Source: Bradyrhizobium sp. ISRA464
GTDB lineage: Bacteria > Pseudomonadota > Alphaproteobacteria > Rhizobiales > Xanthobacteraceae
Length of the DNA stretch: 64,000 nucleotides
NCBI RefSeq assembly: GCF_029910095.1
Contig: NZ_CP094526.1
Location: 2,170,001-2,234,000, forward strand
Direction: 5' to 3'
The position numbers and the translations under genes were made by a program. Each line of letters starts with the position of its first letter. The stretch's first letter is position 1. Shown piece by piece: positions 27,357-36,600 of the stretch. Under the pieces are notes generated by a model. It saw only the letters and a list, made by a program, of their open reading frames with translations, was not told where the DNA came from and did not search any database.

Positions 27357-29264
27357 TCAGCTCGTCGTTGGTAAACCTGCCATTTCCAGGCAGCGTGCCC
27401 ACCACCTGCCTGTCTCGAGTTGCGCATTCGGGATGCGCGCGATGTATCGTTCGATGGTCAATGCCGGCTCAAGCTTGCGCATGCTGGCCAGTGCGGCGCG
27501 TGCGTCGTCCATCCGTCCTTGTGAGACGAGCGCGATCGTGAGCACCCGCCAGGTAGAGGGGTGCATGCGGTTGTGTATCAGGGATGACCGCGCAAGCCGC
27601 TCGGCTTCCTCATAGTGATGTGCGGAAAGTTCGGCGGTGGCGCCGAGCGACTCGAAGTAGTAGCGCTGCGGATCAAGCGGCGACAGCTCCAATGCTCGTC
27701 GCGTCGCCACGACGGCAGCCTCGCCCTCACCATTGAAAGCGTTCACCGTGCCGCGATACAGCCAGCCAAGCGCATGGCTCGGGTTCGCATCGACGGCCTG
27801 ATCGCATCGCTTGCGGGCCGTATCGAGATCGTTCAGCAGATGGCAGTGGACGAACCCCTCGGTCGCCAGCGCAAGGGCGTCCGATGGGTCGCGGTCCAGT
27901 GCCGCGTGGCTAGCGTTCAGGGCTTCGGTCGCCTCGCGCTTGCGGTCCTCCGACCATCCGCGCGTAACACGCAGGATATACCAGTTGGCAAGCCAGGCGC
28001 GCGGCGCTGCAATCCGACTGTGCCGATCGATCAGTTCGTCGAGGATCTTGCGGGTGTGAAGAAACTCTTCCTTGCTGGAGCGATGCATCAGCCGGATGCT
28101 GCCGAGTAACAGCGAATAGCTTTCCAATGTCGGCAGCGGCTGGGTCAGAACGTGCTCGACTTCGGCGTCAAAGACCGACAGATGCACCGCGCTTGCAATG
28201 CGTTGGGCCAGTTCGCTTTCGGGCTGCAACAGGTCCGCAATGTCTCCTCTCATCCGATCGGTCCAGACCACCTGGTTGGTGCGCGCGGCAGAAAGCTCCG
28301 CTGTCACCAGAATCCGGCCCGCGTCCACGACATAGCCACCGCTCAGGATATACGTCGCGCCGAGATGGGCCGAAACCTCAGCGACGTCGCTCATCCGACC
28401 GCGAAATACATTGGTCGACAGGCGTGAGATGACCTTCAAATTCGGTGACTTCGACAATCGCCAGATCACGCTGTCGGCAATAAGATTGCCTACGTCGAAA
28501 TGTGCGGGAGCGCTGTTGCGCGCGTTGAAGGGGATGACGGCAATTGTCGGTTCCATGGGTGTCCCGTAATCACGCCGAGCGATAAGGCTGGGATGCGGAC
28601 TTGCTGGACCAACACGATACGCGCGCACCGGCTTGTCAAAGTGCTTGAGAATGCATTCGCCCAGATCTTCGCACAGCGCATCCACCCCGTGCGTAAGCTC
28701 GTCGCGCGCCGCGGCGCTGCCAATGGTTTCGCCCGGATCGGCAAGGCTTGCCAGCGCGGCTGCCAATTGTTCGTGCGCGGACGCGCTGGCAATCGTTTCA
28801 CCCGGGCCAGCGAGCGTCGCCAGCCGGGCTGCCAGGTTCACACCTGTCCCGTAGATATCGGTGCCGTCGCTCCAGGCGATGGCGGAATTGATCCCCGCAC
28901 GTAGGTGGAATCGACGGTCCTCGGGGATATCGGTATTCTGCGTGGCAAGCGTGCGGTGCATCTCCGCTGCTGCGGCCACGGCGTCCGGCACCGCCTCGAA
29001 ACGCGCCATCAATCCGTCGCCCAGGCTCTTCACCAGGACGCCGCGATAGCGGGGTAGAATTTGGGTGGTTACGATCCGAACAAAATCAGCCCAGCGGCGT
29101 ACACTGTCCGTCTCATGTTGGCGCATGAGCCGCACCGACTCCACGAGATCGACGAGCAGCACCACGGCTTCTTGTCGCACGAGTCCGCCGCCTGCGGCCC
29201 GAAGATCCGATTGCTCGTTCCGGACGGCCTGCCCTTCGCTCTTGTCCGCCCCATCATCACTCAT
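27357..29264 (-). CDS. Class III nucleotidyl cyclase with TolB-like and TPR domains
   Basis: 635 residues from the ATG at 29264. The cyclase domain (about 30-210) keeps the metal-binding Asp pair (LLVDLVESVRL and SLGDGLMARF) and the Asn/Arg of GTGVNLAARL, so it should make cAMP or cGMP. Then comes a TolB-N-like domain (PTIAVIPFNA ... GATYILSGGYVVDAGRILVTAEL) and about 200 residues of TPR-like helices. No membrane segment is obvious. Odd: the stretch after NLAARL is duplicated (LAGPGETIASASAHEQL / LADPGETIGSAAARDEL), lengthening that loop. It is the first gene of the cluster, 56 bp before the original haloperoxidase start. Confidence 0.88.
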   Translation of the reverse strand: MSDDGADKSEGQAVRNEQSDLRAAGGGLVRQEAVVLLVDLVESVRLMRQHETDSVRRWADFVRIVTTQILPRYRGVLVKSLGDGLMARFEAVPDAVAAAAEMHRTLATQNTDIPEDRRFHLRAGINSAIAWSDGTDIYGTGVNLAARLATLAGPGETIASASAHEQLAAALASLADPGETIGSAAARDELTHGVDALCEDLGECILKHFDKPVRAYRVGPASPHPSLIARRDYGTPMEPTIAVIPFNARNSAPAHFDVGNLIADSVIWRLSKSPNLKVISRLSTNVFRGRMSDVAEVSAHLGATYILSGGYVVDAGRILVTAELSAARTNQVVWTDRMRGDIADLLQPESELAQRIASAVHLSVFDAEVEHVLTQPLPTLESYSLLLGSIRLMHRSSKEEFLHTRKILDELIDRHSRIAAPRAWLANWYILRVTRGWSEDRKREATEALNASHAALDRDPSDALALATEGFVHCHLLNDLDTARKRCDQAVDANPSHALGWLYRGTVNAFNGEGEAAVVATRRALELSPLDPQRYYFESLGATAELSAHHYEEAERLARSSLIHNRMHPSTWRVLTIALVSQGRMDDARAALASMRKLEPALTIERYIARIPNAQLETGRWWARCLEMAGLPTTS

Positions 29265-29519
29265 AGGCGACTCGACTTCGCGATCCCGGCGCTCGCATCT
29301 TAGATGGTATGCAACCTTGAGCCAAGATCCCGAGCGAGCGGCGCATGCGGCGGCAAGACGGCCGCGCCTGGATTCGTGCGGGTGCGACAGAATGTCAGCT
29401 CTAAAGGGCCGAAGTATTGACGTCCTCGACGGGCAAATCAGCAAAACCTGTCAAGCCCACTGCAAGAAAATATTCCGCTTGGTGTTTCACCCAACTCAGA
29501 TGTTGAATCCGCCCGTCTC
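29265..29519. other. Upstream region of the cyclase cluster
   Basis: No gene is supported. It should carry the promoter of the cyclase-haloperoxidase-protease cluster, but no clear -10/-35 pair stood out. Confidence 0.4.
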
Positions 29520-29935
29520 ACCCGCTTGAGGGGCGCTTCGCGATCGTCACGAGTGTTGGGTAGAGATGCGGTGGACGCTGATTGTGTGACTGACGAGCAC
29601 GCGAGAGGCGGACGGCGAAGTCGTGTGGTCCTGACGCCCCAGTGGCAGGTGTTGACTCCTTGAGGAAGCGAACGCTTCTCGAGGATGACGGTGACAAGAA
29701 AGCCCGGTCTCGCCGAGGAGAGCACGAAGTAAGCCGTAAACCATCGCGCAGGGAAAGCCGGAGTGTTTTCCGGTTTCACCTGTGGTCCTACCCCCCGTGC
29801 TTTTTTGTTGCACGGGGCCCATGGGTGCGATCGGCACCCGGCTTTCCCTGCGCCCTCTGCTTTCGAAGAGGGTGAAAACGAGACGCAAAACTCGAGCGCA
29901 TCGCGCTGCGAGATCATCGACTCACATCCTCACCG
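29520..29935. repeat. Structured repeat-like element, possible RNA
   Basis: A perfect 16-bp inverted pair, GCGCAGGGAAAGCCGG (29746-29761) with CCGGCTTTCCCTGCGC (29838-29853), encloses an 8-bp hairpin CCCCGTGC/GCACGGGG (29793-29817) and a second hairpin GGGTGC/GCACCC (29823-29839); CCTCT/AGAGG follows at 29854-29871. Several frames are open through it but none looks like a gene. I recall closely similar open frames annotated as hypothetical proteins in many Bradyrhizobium genomes, which would make this a dispersed repeat; that is memory, not a search. Confidence 0.6.
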
Positions 29936-29965
29936 CTGCTTAACAATTGAATCAGAAGCCAATCC

Positions 29966-30051
29966 CGTCATTGCGAGGAGCGAAGCGCCGAAGCAATCCA
30001 TCGTTCCGCGTATGCCGAAGCATGGAATGCTTCGCTTCGCTCGCAATGACG
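29966..30051. repeat. Dispersed CGTCATTGCGAG palindrome, copy 2
   Basis: Starts CGTCATTGCGAGGAGCGAAGC and ends CGCTTCGCTCGCAATGACG, with AAGCAATCCAT/ATGGAATGCTT inside. Same family as 22285-22371. Confidence 0.8.
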
Positions 30052-30188
30052 CCGAGTGGGCGCTGCTGCGCTCTTCACCCTCGCCCAGAAGCGGATGAAA
30101 GCTTGCGGCAGGGCTTCACCGAATCCGCACCAGGTCCGCCGTGGAAAAATCCGATGCATCGACAGTTCAAATCTGCCACAAGGTTCCC

Positions 30189-31481
30189 ATGCGACTTCCC
30201 TTCTTCTATGGCTGGATCATCGTCGCGGTGACCTTCGTCACCATGGCGATCGGCGTCAACGCGCGCACCGCGTTCTCGCTGTTCTATCCTCCGATCATCA
30301 GCGAGTTCGGCTGGGAGCGCGGCGTTACGGCCGGTGCGTTTTCGTTCGGCTTCGTCGCGTCCGGCATCGCGAGCCCGCTGATCGGGCGGATGATGGACCG
30401 TCGCGGGCCGCGCGCGGTGATGGAGCTTGGCGTCGCGTTGATGGGCTCCGGGTTGTTGCTCGCGCCGCTGACCACGCAGCCCTGGCATCTCTATCTCACG
30501 ATTGGCGTGCTGGTCGGTGCCGGCAGCGTCTGCCTCGGCTATTCCGGTCAGTCGCTGTTCGTACCGAACTGGTTCATCCGGCGCCGCGGGCTGGCGATCG
30601 GGTTGGCCTTCGCCGGCGTCGGCATCGGCTCGGTGACGCTGCTGCCATGGGTGCAGCACATGATCGAGCAGACCAGCTGGCGCACGGCCTGTACGGCGAT
30701 GGGGATCCTGGTGCTGGTCGTGCTCGCTCCGATCAACCTGTTGCTGCACAAGCGGCCCGAGGATATCGGGCTGCGGCCGGACGGCGATGCCGCGCCGACC
30801 GCGACCTCGGCCAAGCCGGCATCGAACATCGTCGATCCGGTCTGGGCCGGCACCGATTGGACGTTGCCTCGCGCACTGCGCACCGCGCGGTTCTGGTGGA
30901 TCGCGGTCGGTTATTTCTGCGGCCTGTACATCTGGTACGCGGTGCAGGTACACCAGACCAAGTTCCTGCTCGACATCGGCTTCAGCTCCAGCGTCGGAGT
31001 CTGGGCGCTCGGCGTCGTCAGCCTGCTCGGCATTCCCGGCCAGATCTGGCTCGGGCATTTGTCCGATCGCATCGGGCGCGAATGGGTGTGGGCGATCTCC
31101 TGCTTCGGCTTCGTGATCTGCTTTGCCGCGCTGGTCGCGCTGCGATATTGGCCGGCCATGCCGCTGATCTATCTCATGGTCTTCACGCAGGGGGCACTGG
31201 GTTACGGCCTCACCTCCGTGATGGGGCCGGTGGTGCTGGAGATCTTCCAGGGCAAGCATTACGGCAGCATCTTCGGCACCATCATGCTCGCCGCGTTGGC
31301 CGGCGGGGCCGCGGGACCGTGGGCGACCGGGCAGCTCTACGATCTCTCGGGCAGCTATACGGCCGGCTTCACGCTCGGGATCGCGATGAGCCTGCTGTCG
31401 GCGATCGCGATCTGGCAGGCTGCGCCCGGCAAGGTGCGCGCCGTCGCGGGACAGATGCACAAGATCGCAAGCAAGGCTTGA
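30189..31481 (+). CDS. MFS transporter (monocarboxylate/oxalate-formate type)
   Basis: 430 residues with twelve predicted membrane helices. The ATG at 30189 (AAGG upstream) places MRLPFFYGWIIVAVTF at the N-terminus, the usual start of this MFS branch, and was chosen over a GTG 16 codons upstream. The MFS loop signature GRMMDRRGPR lies between TM2 and TM3 and a second GHLSDRIGRE mid-protein. It probably carries an organic acid across the inner membrane. It ends 6 bp from the convergent TetR gene. Confidence 0.88.
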   Translation: MRLPFFYGWIIVAVTFVTMAIGVNARTAFSLFYPPIISEFGWERGVTAGAFSFGFVASGIASPLIGRMMDRRGPRAVMELGVALMGSGLLLAPLTTQPWHLYLTIGVLVGAGSVCLGYSGQSLFVPNWFIRRRGLAIGLAFAGVGIGSVTLLPWVQHMIEQTSWRTACTAMGILVLVVLAPINLLLHKRPEDIGLRPDGDAAPTATSAKPASNIVDPVWAGTDWTLPRALRTARFWWIAVGYFCGLYIWYAVQVHQTKFLLDIGFSSSVGVWALGVVSLLGIPGQIWLGHLSDRIGREWVWAISCFGFVICFAALVALRYWPAMPLIYLMVFTQGALGYGLTSVMGPVVLEIFQGKHYGSIFGTIMLAALAGGAAGPWATGQLYDLSGSYTAGFTLGIAMSLLSAIAIWQAAPGKVRAVAGQMHKIASKA

Positions 31482-31487
31482 GCAGGA

Positions 31488-32099
31488 TTAGCTAGGCGAG
31501 ATGCCGATCGCGCGCTGCAGATCGATGATCGCGCGCAGGCAACTGTCTGCCGGCGTGGTCTCCGGATCGATCAACCGGTGCAGGCGGAACCCATCTTCCA
31601 GCGCCAGCACGATCGCGCCGGTCCATTCCGGGTTGATCGCGCCGTTCCGCCCAGAGTTCTTGAGCGTGGTCGTGACGATGTCGGCGATCAGCTTGCGCCG
31701 CGCGCGCAGGCGCTTGGCGAGCTCGGGCCGGCGCTTTTCGGCGCGCGCCACGAACAGGATCATCTCCATGTGCAGGAGCGGCGAACGGCCGAGCGGATCC
31801 TGCCGGCTGCGATCCATCGTCCTGAGCGCCTCGAGGAAATCCGGAAGTGTCCTGTGCCTGGTCAGCAGGTCGAGATTGCGCCGGATCGATTGCTCGACGT
31901 GATCCTCGAGCATCGCGATGATCAATTCATCCTTGCTCTTGAAGTTCGAATAAAACGCGCCGCGCGTGAAACCGGCTGCCGCCGCGATCGCCTCGATGCT
32001 GGCGCCGCCAATTCCCTGTTCCTCGAACACCTGCGCCGCTGCCTCGAACAGCTTCTCGCAGGTGTTGTCGCGTGTCGGTCTGGTTCGAACCCTTGACAT
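31488..32099 (-). CDS. TetR-family transcriptional repressor
   Basis: 203 residues. The N-terminal helix-turn-helix is typical: LFEAAAQVFEEQGIGGASIEAIAAAAGFTRGAFYSNFKSKDELI (about 17-60). The C-terminal ligand domain is variable. It is divergent from the P450 gene with a perfect palindrome in between, so it very likely represses itself and the P450. The effector may be a P450 substrate. Confidence 0.92.
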   Translation of the reverse strand: MSRVRTRPTRDNTCEKLFEAAAQVFEEQGIGGASIEAIAAAAGFTRGAFYSNFKSKDELIIAMLEDHVEQSIRRNLDLLTRHRTLPDFLEALRTMDRSRQDPLGRSPLLHMEMILFVARAEKRRPELAKRLRARRKLIADIVTTTLKNSGRNGAINPEWTGAIVLALEDGFRLHRLIDPETTPADSCLRAIIDLQRAIGISPS

Positions 32100-32116
32100 C
32101 GGCGCAGTTTAGGGCA

Positions 32117-32154
32117 GAATGCAACTCGATACAAGAGTGCATCGAGTTGCATTC
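32117..32154. promoter_or_regulatory. TetR operator between tetR and the P450 gene
   Basis: Perfect 14-bp inverted repeat GAATGCAACTCGAT (32117-32130) / ATCGAGTTGCATTC (32141-32154) with a 10-bp centre, 17 bp from the repressor start codon and about 100 bp before the P450 start. Size and placement fit a TetR dimer pair. Confidence 0.85.
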
Positions 32155-32258
32155 AATAAGATAACATCAAGTTGCCAGGCCGCGATGGTCCGGCCCGGAG
32201 GATGACACCAAGGCGCGCCACGCTGCTGACGCTGGCGCGGCAAGCGAACGAGGTCACC

Positions 32259-33491
32259 ATGAACGAGCACGTTCAGTCGGCGCGCAGCGAACCGCTCTTC
32301 AATCCACTGGCGCCCGAATTCATCCGCAATCCCTATCCGCACTACGAGCAGCTGCGGACCATGGACCCCATGCACGTCAACGCGCACGGCGCCTTCGTCG
32401 CCAGCCGTCACGCCGAGGTGAGCCTCGTGCTGCGCGACAAGCGCTTCGGTAAGGACTATGTCGACCGCACGATCCGCCGCTATGGCCCCAAGATCATGGA
32501 GGAACCGGTCTTCCGCAGCATGAGCCACTGGATGCTGCAGCAGGATCCGCCCGATCACACCCGCCTGCGCGGCCTCGTCGTGAAGGCCTTTACTGCGCGC
32601 CGGGTCGAGGACATGCGGCCGCGCATCCAGCAAATCGTCAACGAGACGCTCGACCGCATCATCCCGCAGGGGAAGATGGACCTGATCGAGGATTTCGCCT
32701 TCCGCCTGCCGGTGACGATCATCTGCGACATGCTGGGAATTCCCGAGGAGCATCGCGAGACCTTCTACAAGAGCTCGCGTGACGGCGGTCGCCTGCTGGA
32801 TCCGGTTCCACTCTCGGCCGAGGAGATCAAGCAGGGCAACGCCGGCAACGCGATGGCGGCGATGTACTTCCACCAGCTCTTCGAGCTGCGCCGCAAGCAG
32901 CCCGGCGACGACCTCATCACGCAGCTCGTGCAGGCCGAGGAGGACGGCCAGAAGCTGACCAACGAAGAGCTCACCGCCAACATCATCCTGCTGTTCGGCG
33001 CCGGCCACGAGACCACGGTGAACCTGATCGGCAATGGCCTGCTGGCGCTGCATCGCAACCCGGACCAGCTCGCGCTGCTCAAGGCCAATCCGGGCCTGAT
33101 CACCAATGCGATCGAGGAGTTCCTGCGCTACGATTCCTCGGTGCAGCTGACCGGCCGCGTCGCGCTCGAGGATATCGAGGATCTCGGCGGCAAGCGCATC
33201 CCGAAGGGCGAGAGCGTGCTGTGCCTGCTCGGTTCGGCCAATCACGATCCGGCGGTCTATCCCGACCATCCGGAACGGCTCGACATCCAGCGACCGAACG
33301 TGAGGCCGCTGTCGTTCGGCGGCGGCATCCATTTTTGCCTCGGCGCTCAGCTGGCGTGGATCGAGGCCGAGATCGCGATCTCGACCCTGCTGCGCCGGAT
33401 TCCGGACCTGCGGCTCGATGACGCGGAAAATCCGGAATGGCGGCCGACCTTCGTGCTGCGCGGGCTGAAGCGGCTGCCTGCGAGCTGGTGA
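32259..33491 (+). CDS. Cytochrome P450
   Basis: 410 residues from the ATG at 32259. I-helix LLFGAGHETTVN (about 247-258), ExxR in IEEFLRY, and the heme-binding loop FGGGIHFCLGAQLA with Cys360 as the iron ligand. A soluble bacterial class I P450, which needs a ferredoxin and reductase; neither is encoded nearby. Substrate unknown. Probably induced when the divergent TetR regulator is released. Confidence 0.95.
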   Translation: MNEHVQSARSEPLFNPLAPEFIRNPYPHYEQLRTMDPMHVNAHGAFVASRHAEVSLVLRDKRFGKDYVDRTIRRYGPKIMEEPVFRSMSHWMLQQDPPDHTRLRGLVVKAFTARRVEDMRPRIQQIVNETLDRIIPQGKMDLIEDFAFRLPVTIICDMLGIPEEHRETFYKSSRDGGRLLDPVPLSAEEIKQGNAGNAMAAMYFHQLFELRRKQPGDDLITQLVQAEEDGQKLTNEELTANIILLFGAGHETTVNLIGNGLLALHRNPDQLALLKANPGLITNAIEEFLRYDSSVQLTGRVALEDIEDLGGKRIPKGESVLCLLGSANHDPAVYPDHPERLDIQRPNVRPLSFGGGIHFCLGAQLAWIEAEIAISTLLRRIPDLRLDDAENPEWRPTFVLRGLKRLPASW

Positions 33492-33501
33492 TCTCTCGCT
33501 T

Positions 33502-33528
33502 TTTGCGGCGGGTGTCGGTCCCGCCGCA
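33502..33528 (+). terminator. Hairpin after the P450 gene
   Basis: Perfect 10-bp stem TTGCGGCGGG / CCCGCCGCAA with a 7-nt loop, 10 bp past the P450 stop. No T-run follows, so termination is uncertain. Confidence 0.45.
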
Positions 33529-33693
33529 ACCGCAGGGGGCGCACGCGCTGTTGAGCGGAGAACCGCCTCCGGCTTGAAGTCGCAGCAGCAAAGGCGCTGT
33601 GACTTCGTCATACTTGCCTCTATATATTGGGCTGCTCCGGGTCAGGTTCGGCATGGGTAGGCTGCCAGCGGAGCGGGCTCAAAGGGAGACACC

Positions 33694-36600
33694 GTGCAGA
33701 CGACGCTGCTCGGCTTGGCAATCGCATTCATTCTTGCACTGGTGGCCGCGCTGGTCGGTCCATATTTCGTCGACTGGAACCAGTTCAGGCCGCAGTTCGA
33801 GGAGGAGGCGACGAAGATCATCGGCGCGCCGGTTCGCGTGGCCGGCGACCTTGACGCGCGCCTGCTGCCGGCGCCGTCGCTGCGATTGAACAACGTCACC
33901 GTCGGCGGCGCCAATGATCTCGGCAAGGTCCGGGCCGGCAAGCTCGACGTCGAGTTCAGCCTGAGCTCCCTGATGCGCGGCGAATGGCGCGCGACCGAGC
34001 TCACCATCAACGGCGTGTCGCTCGATCTCGGGCTCGATCCGAAAGGGCGGATCGATTGGCCGGTATCGAGCGGGACCTTCAATCTGGCATCGCTCGCGAT
34101 CGACCGTCTCAACCTCACTGGCCGCATTGCGCTGCATGATGCGGCGAGCCGCAGCACGCTCGAGCTGAGCGATATTGCCTTCAGCGGCGATGTCCGCTCG
34201 CTTGCCGGTTCGATCCGCGGCGACGGCAATTTCATGTTCGGCGGAAACCGCTATCCATTCCGGGTTTCTTCGGGACCGTTGCCTGACGGCAACGGCACCC
34301 GCCTGCACGTCGGCATCGATCCTGGCCAGCGGCCGCTGTCGGCCGATCTCGATGGCGTCCTCACCTTCGAGGCGCGCGCACCGCGGTTCGAGGGGACCGT
34401 GGCGCTGGCGAGCGCGCCGAGCCAGCGTGGCCGAAGTGATGAGCCGCCGTGGCGGATCGCGGGCAAGGTGAAGGCCGACCATTCGGCCGCACGCCTCGAT
34501 CAGGTCGAGGTGAGCTATGGCGCGGAAGACCGTGCGCTGAAGCTTGCAGGCAGCGGCGATGTCCGCTTTGGCGCCGAGCCGCTGCTGCGTGCCTCGCTCT
34601 CGGCGCGGCAACTCGACGCCGACAAGTTCGTCGCCAAGGACGCCAGTGACAGCAATGCCGAGCCGGCGCACGTGTTGCCGACGTTGCGCGCGGTCTTCTC
34701 GGGCCTTACGCAAAGCCCGATTCCGGCGCAGATCGAGCTGGCATCCGAGCAGATCATGCTCGGCGGCCGTCCCTTGCAGGACGTTTCGGCAGAGCTGCAG
34801 TCGGACGCAAAATCCTGGATGGTGCGCCGGCTGGAGTTCCGCGCGCCGGGATCGACACGGGTCTCGATGAGCGGCGGCAGCGCGCAAAGCGGCACGCCGA
34901 ACGGCTTCAAGACCGCGCTCGATATCGAATCGTCCGATCCCGATGCGCTGATGGTCTGGCTGCAGGGGCGGGGTGACATCGCCTATCGCAGCCAGAAACC
35001 GTTGCGGTTGCGCGGCGACGTCTCGGTGTCGCCGGCCGGCTTTGCGATCGATGCGCTGAGGGCGGAGCTCGAGGGTGGTACCCTCGAAGGCCGCGTTGCA
35101 GTCTCGCATCGCGAAGCGACCAAGGGATCGAAGGTCGAGGCGCAGTTGAAAGCGGACCAGCTCGATTTCGATGCGACCGCGGCCTTCGTCCGTTCGCTGC
35201 TCGGGCCGCAGGCCGAATGGCCCGACGAGGCACGGTTGTCGCTCGACGTCGGGCGCGCCATCTCCGCAGGCCAGGAATTCCGGCCGCTGCTGGCGAAGAT
35301 CGCCTACAGCCCCAAGGACATCGTGCTTGAACGCCTGAAGATCGGCCAAGCCGACAACGTCACGCTGGACAGCAGCGGCAACTTCGACCGGGTCAATTCG
35401 ACCGGCAAGCTGGCGATCGATGCCACGGCTGCGTCGCTCGGCCGGATTGCCGCGATGGTTCAGCCATTCGCGCCGTCGCTTGCCGCGCGGCTCGGCATGC
35501 TCCGGGCGGATGCCGGGCCGGTCCGCGCGAAGCTTGCGCTCGATCTCGGCAAGGGCAAAGGACAGGCTGCCGACCGCACCACCGCGCAGGCGACGCTCGA
35601 TCTCGAAGCGCCGCAGGTCAAGGGGCGCACGGTGATATCGGCGACGCCACCGGTCGCTGCGATCCGCGGGCTGGATCTCAATGCGCTCGGTCGCAGCGAC
35701 ATTGCCGCCGAGGCCAAATTTTCGGCCGGCGAGGGTAGCGCCCTGCTGGCGCTGCTTGGACTTGACCATGCGATTGCGGCCGGCGCCGGCCCTGCGCAGT
35801 TCGAGGGCACGGTGAGCGGCGCGTGGCGTGCGCCGTTGCGGGTGAAGGCCAGGCTGTGGGGCGCGGGACTCGATGCGGATGCGGAGGGGACCGCGGAGCC
35901 GTGGGCGAAGGATGCCAAATCGAACCTCAGCCTCCGCGTTCGCAGCGCCGACATCAGTCCGCTGCTCGATCTGAAATCATCAGATCAGACCGCAAACATC
36001 CGCCTGTCGTCGCGGGTGAGCCTTGTCGGCGACAAGCTGACCTTCGACGATCTCGACAGCATCGTTGCGGGTTCACGGTTGCGCGGGCATCTCGCATTGA
36101 CGCTCGCCGACGAGAAGAGCGTCGAGGGCGAGCTCGGTCTCGACCAGATCACGCTGGCGCCGATCTTTGCGACCGCAATCGGCGCCGCGGGGCATGATGC
36201 GACGGCGCCGCTCGGCGCAGTATCGACCAAGGGCTGGCGCGGCAAGGTGACGTTCGAGGCGTTGCGCGGCGTGCTGCCCGGTGGCGCCGAGCTTCAGCCG
36301 GTGAGCGGCACGCTCAGGTCCGACGGACAGTCGCTGACCTTCGACCGCATCAAGGGCAAGATCGGCGGCGGCGAGGCGACCGCCAGCATCGATGCGCGGC
36401 AGGGAGTCAACGGACTGGCGTTGAACGCGAACGTTCAGCTTTCGAACGTCGACGGCTCGGCGCTGCGTTATCGCAATCTTGCGATGCCGAAGGGCCGTGC
36501 CTCGATGCAGATGACGCTGTTGACGCAGGGCCGCAGCACCTCGGCGCTGATGGGTGCGCTCTCCGGCAGCGGCACCGTGACGCTGGAGGGGATGAGCCTC

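Noticed and set aside
29438..29917. 159-codon minus frame, and a second one at 29547-29888
   Set aside because: Open frames through a structured repeat; no domain, and frames overlap one another. Likely annotated as hypothetical elsewhere but unsupported as protein.
33679..35769. 696-codon minus-strand frame
   Set aside because: Antisense to the AsmA-like gene; no domain or membrane features.
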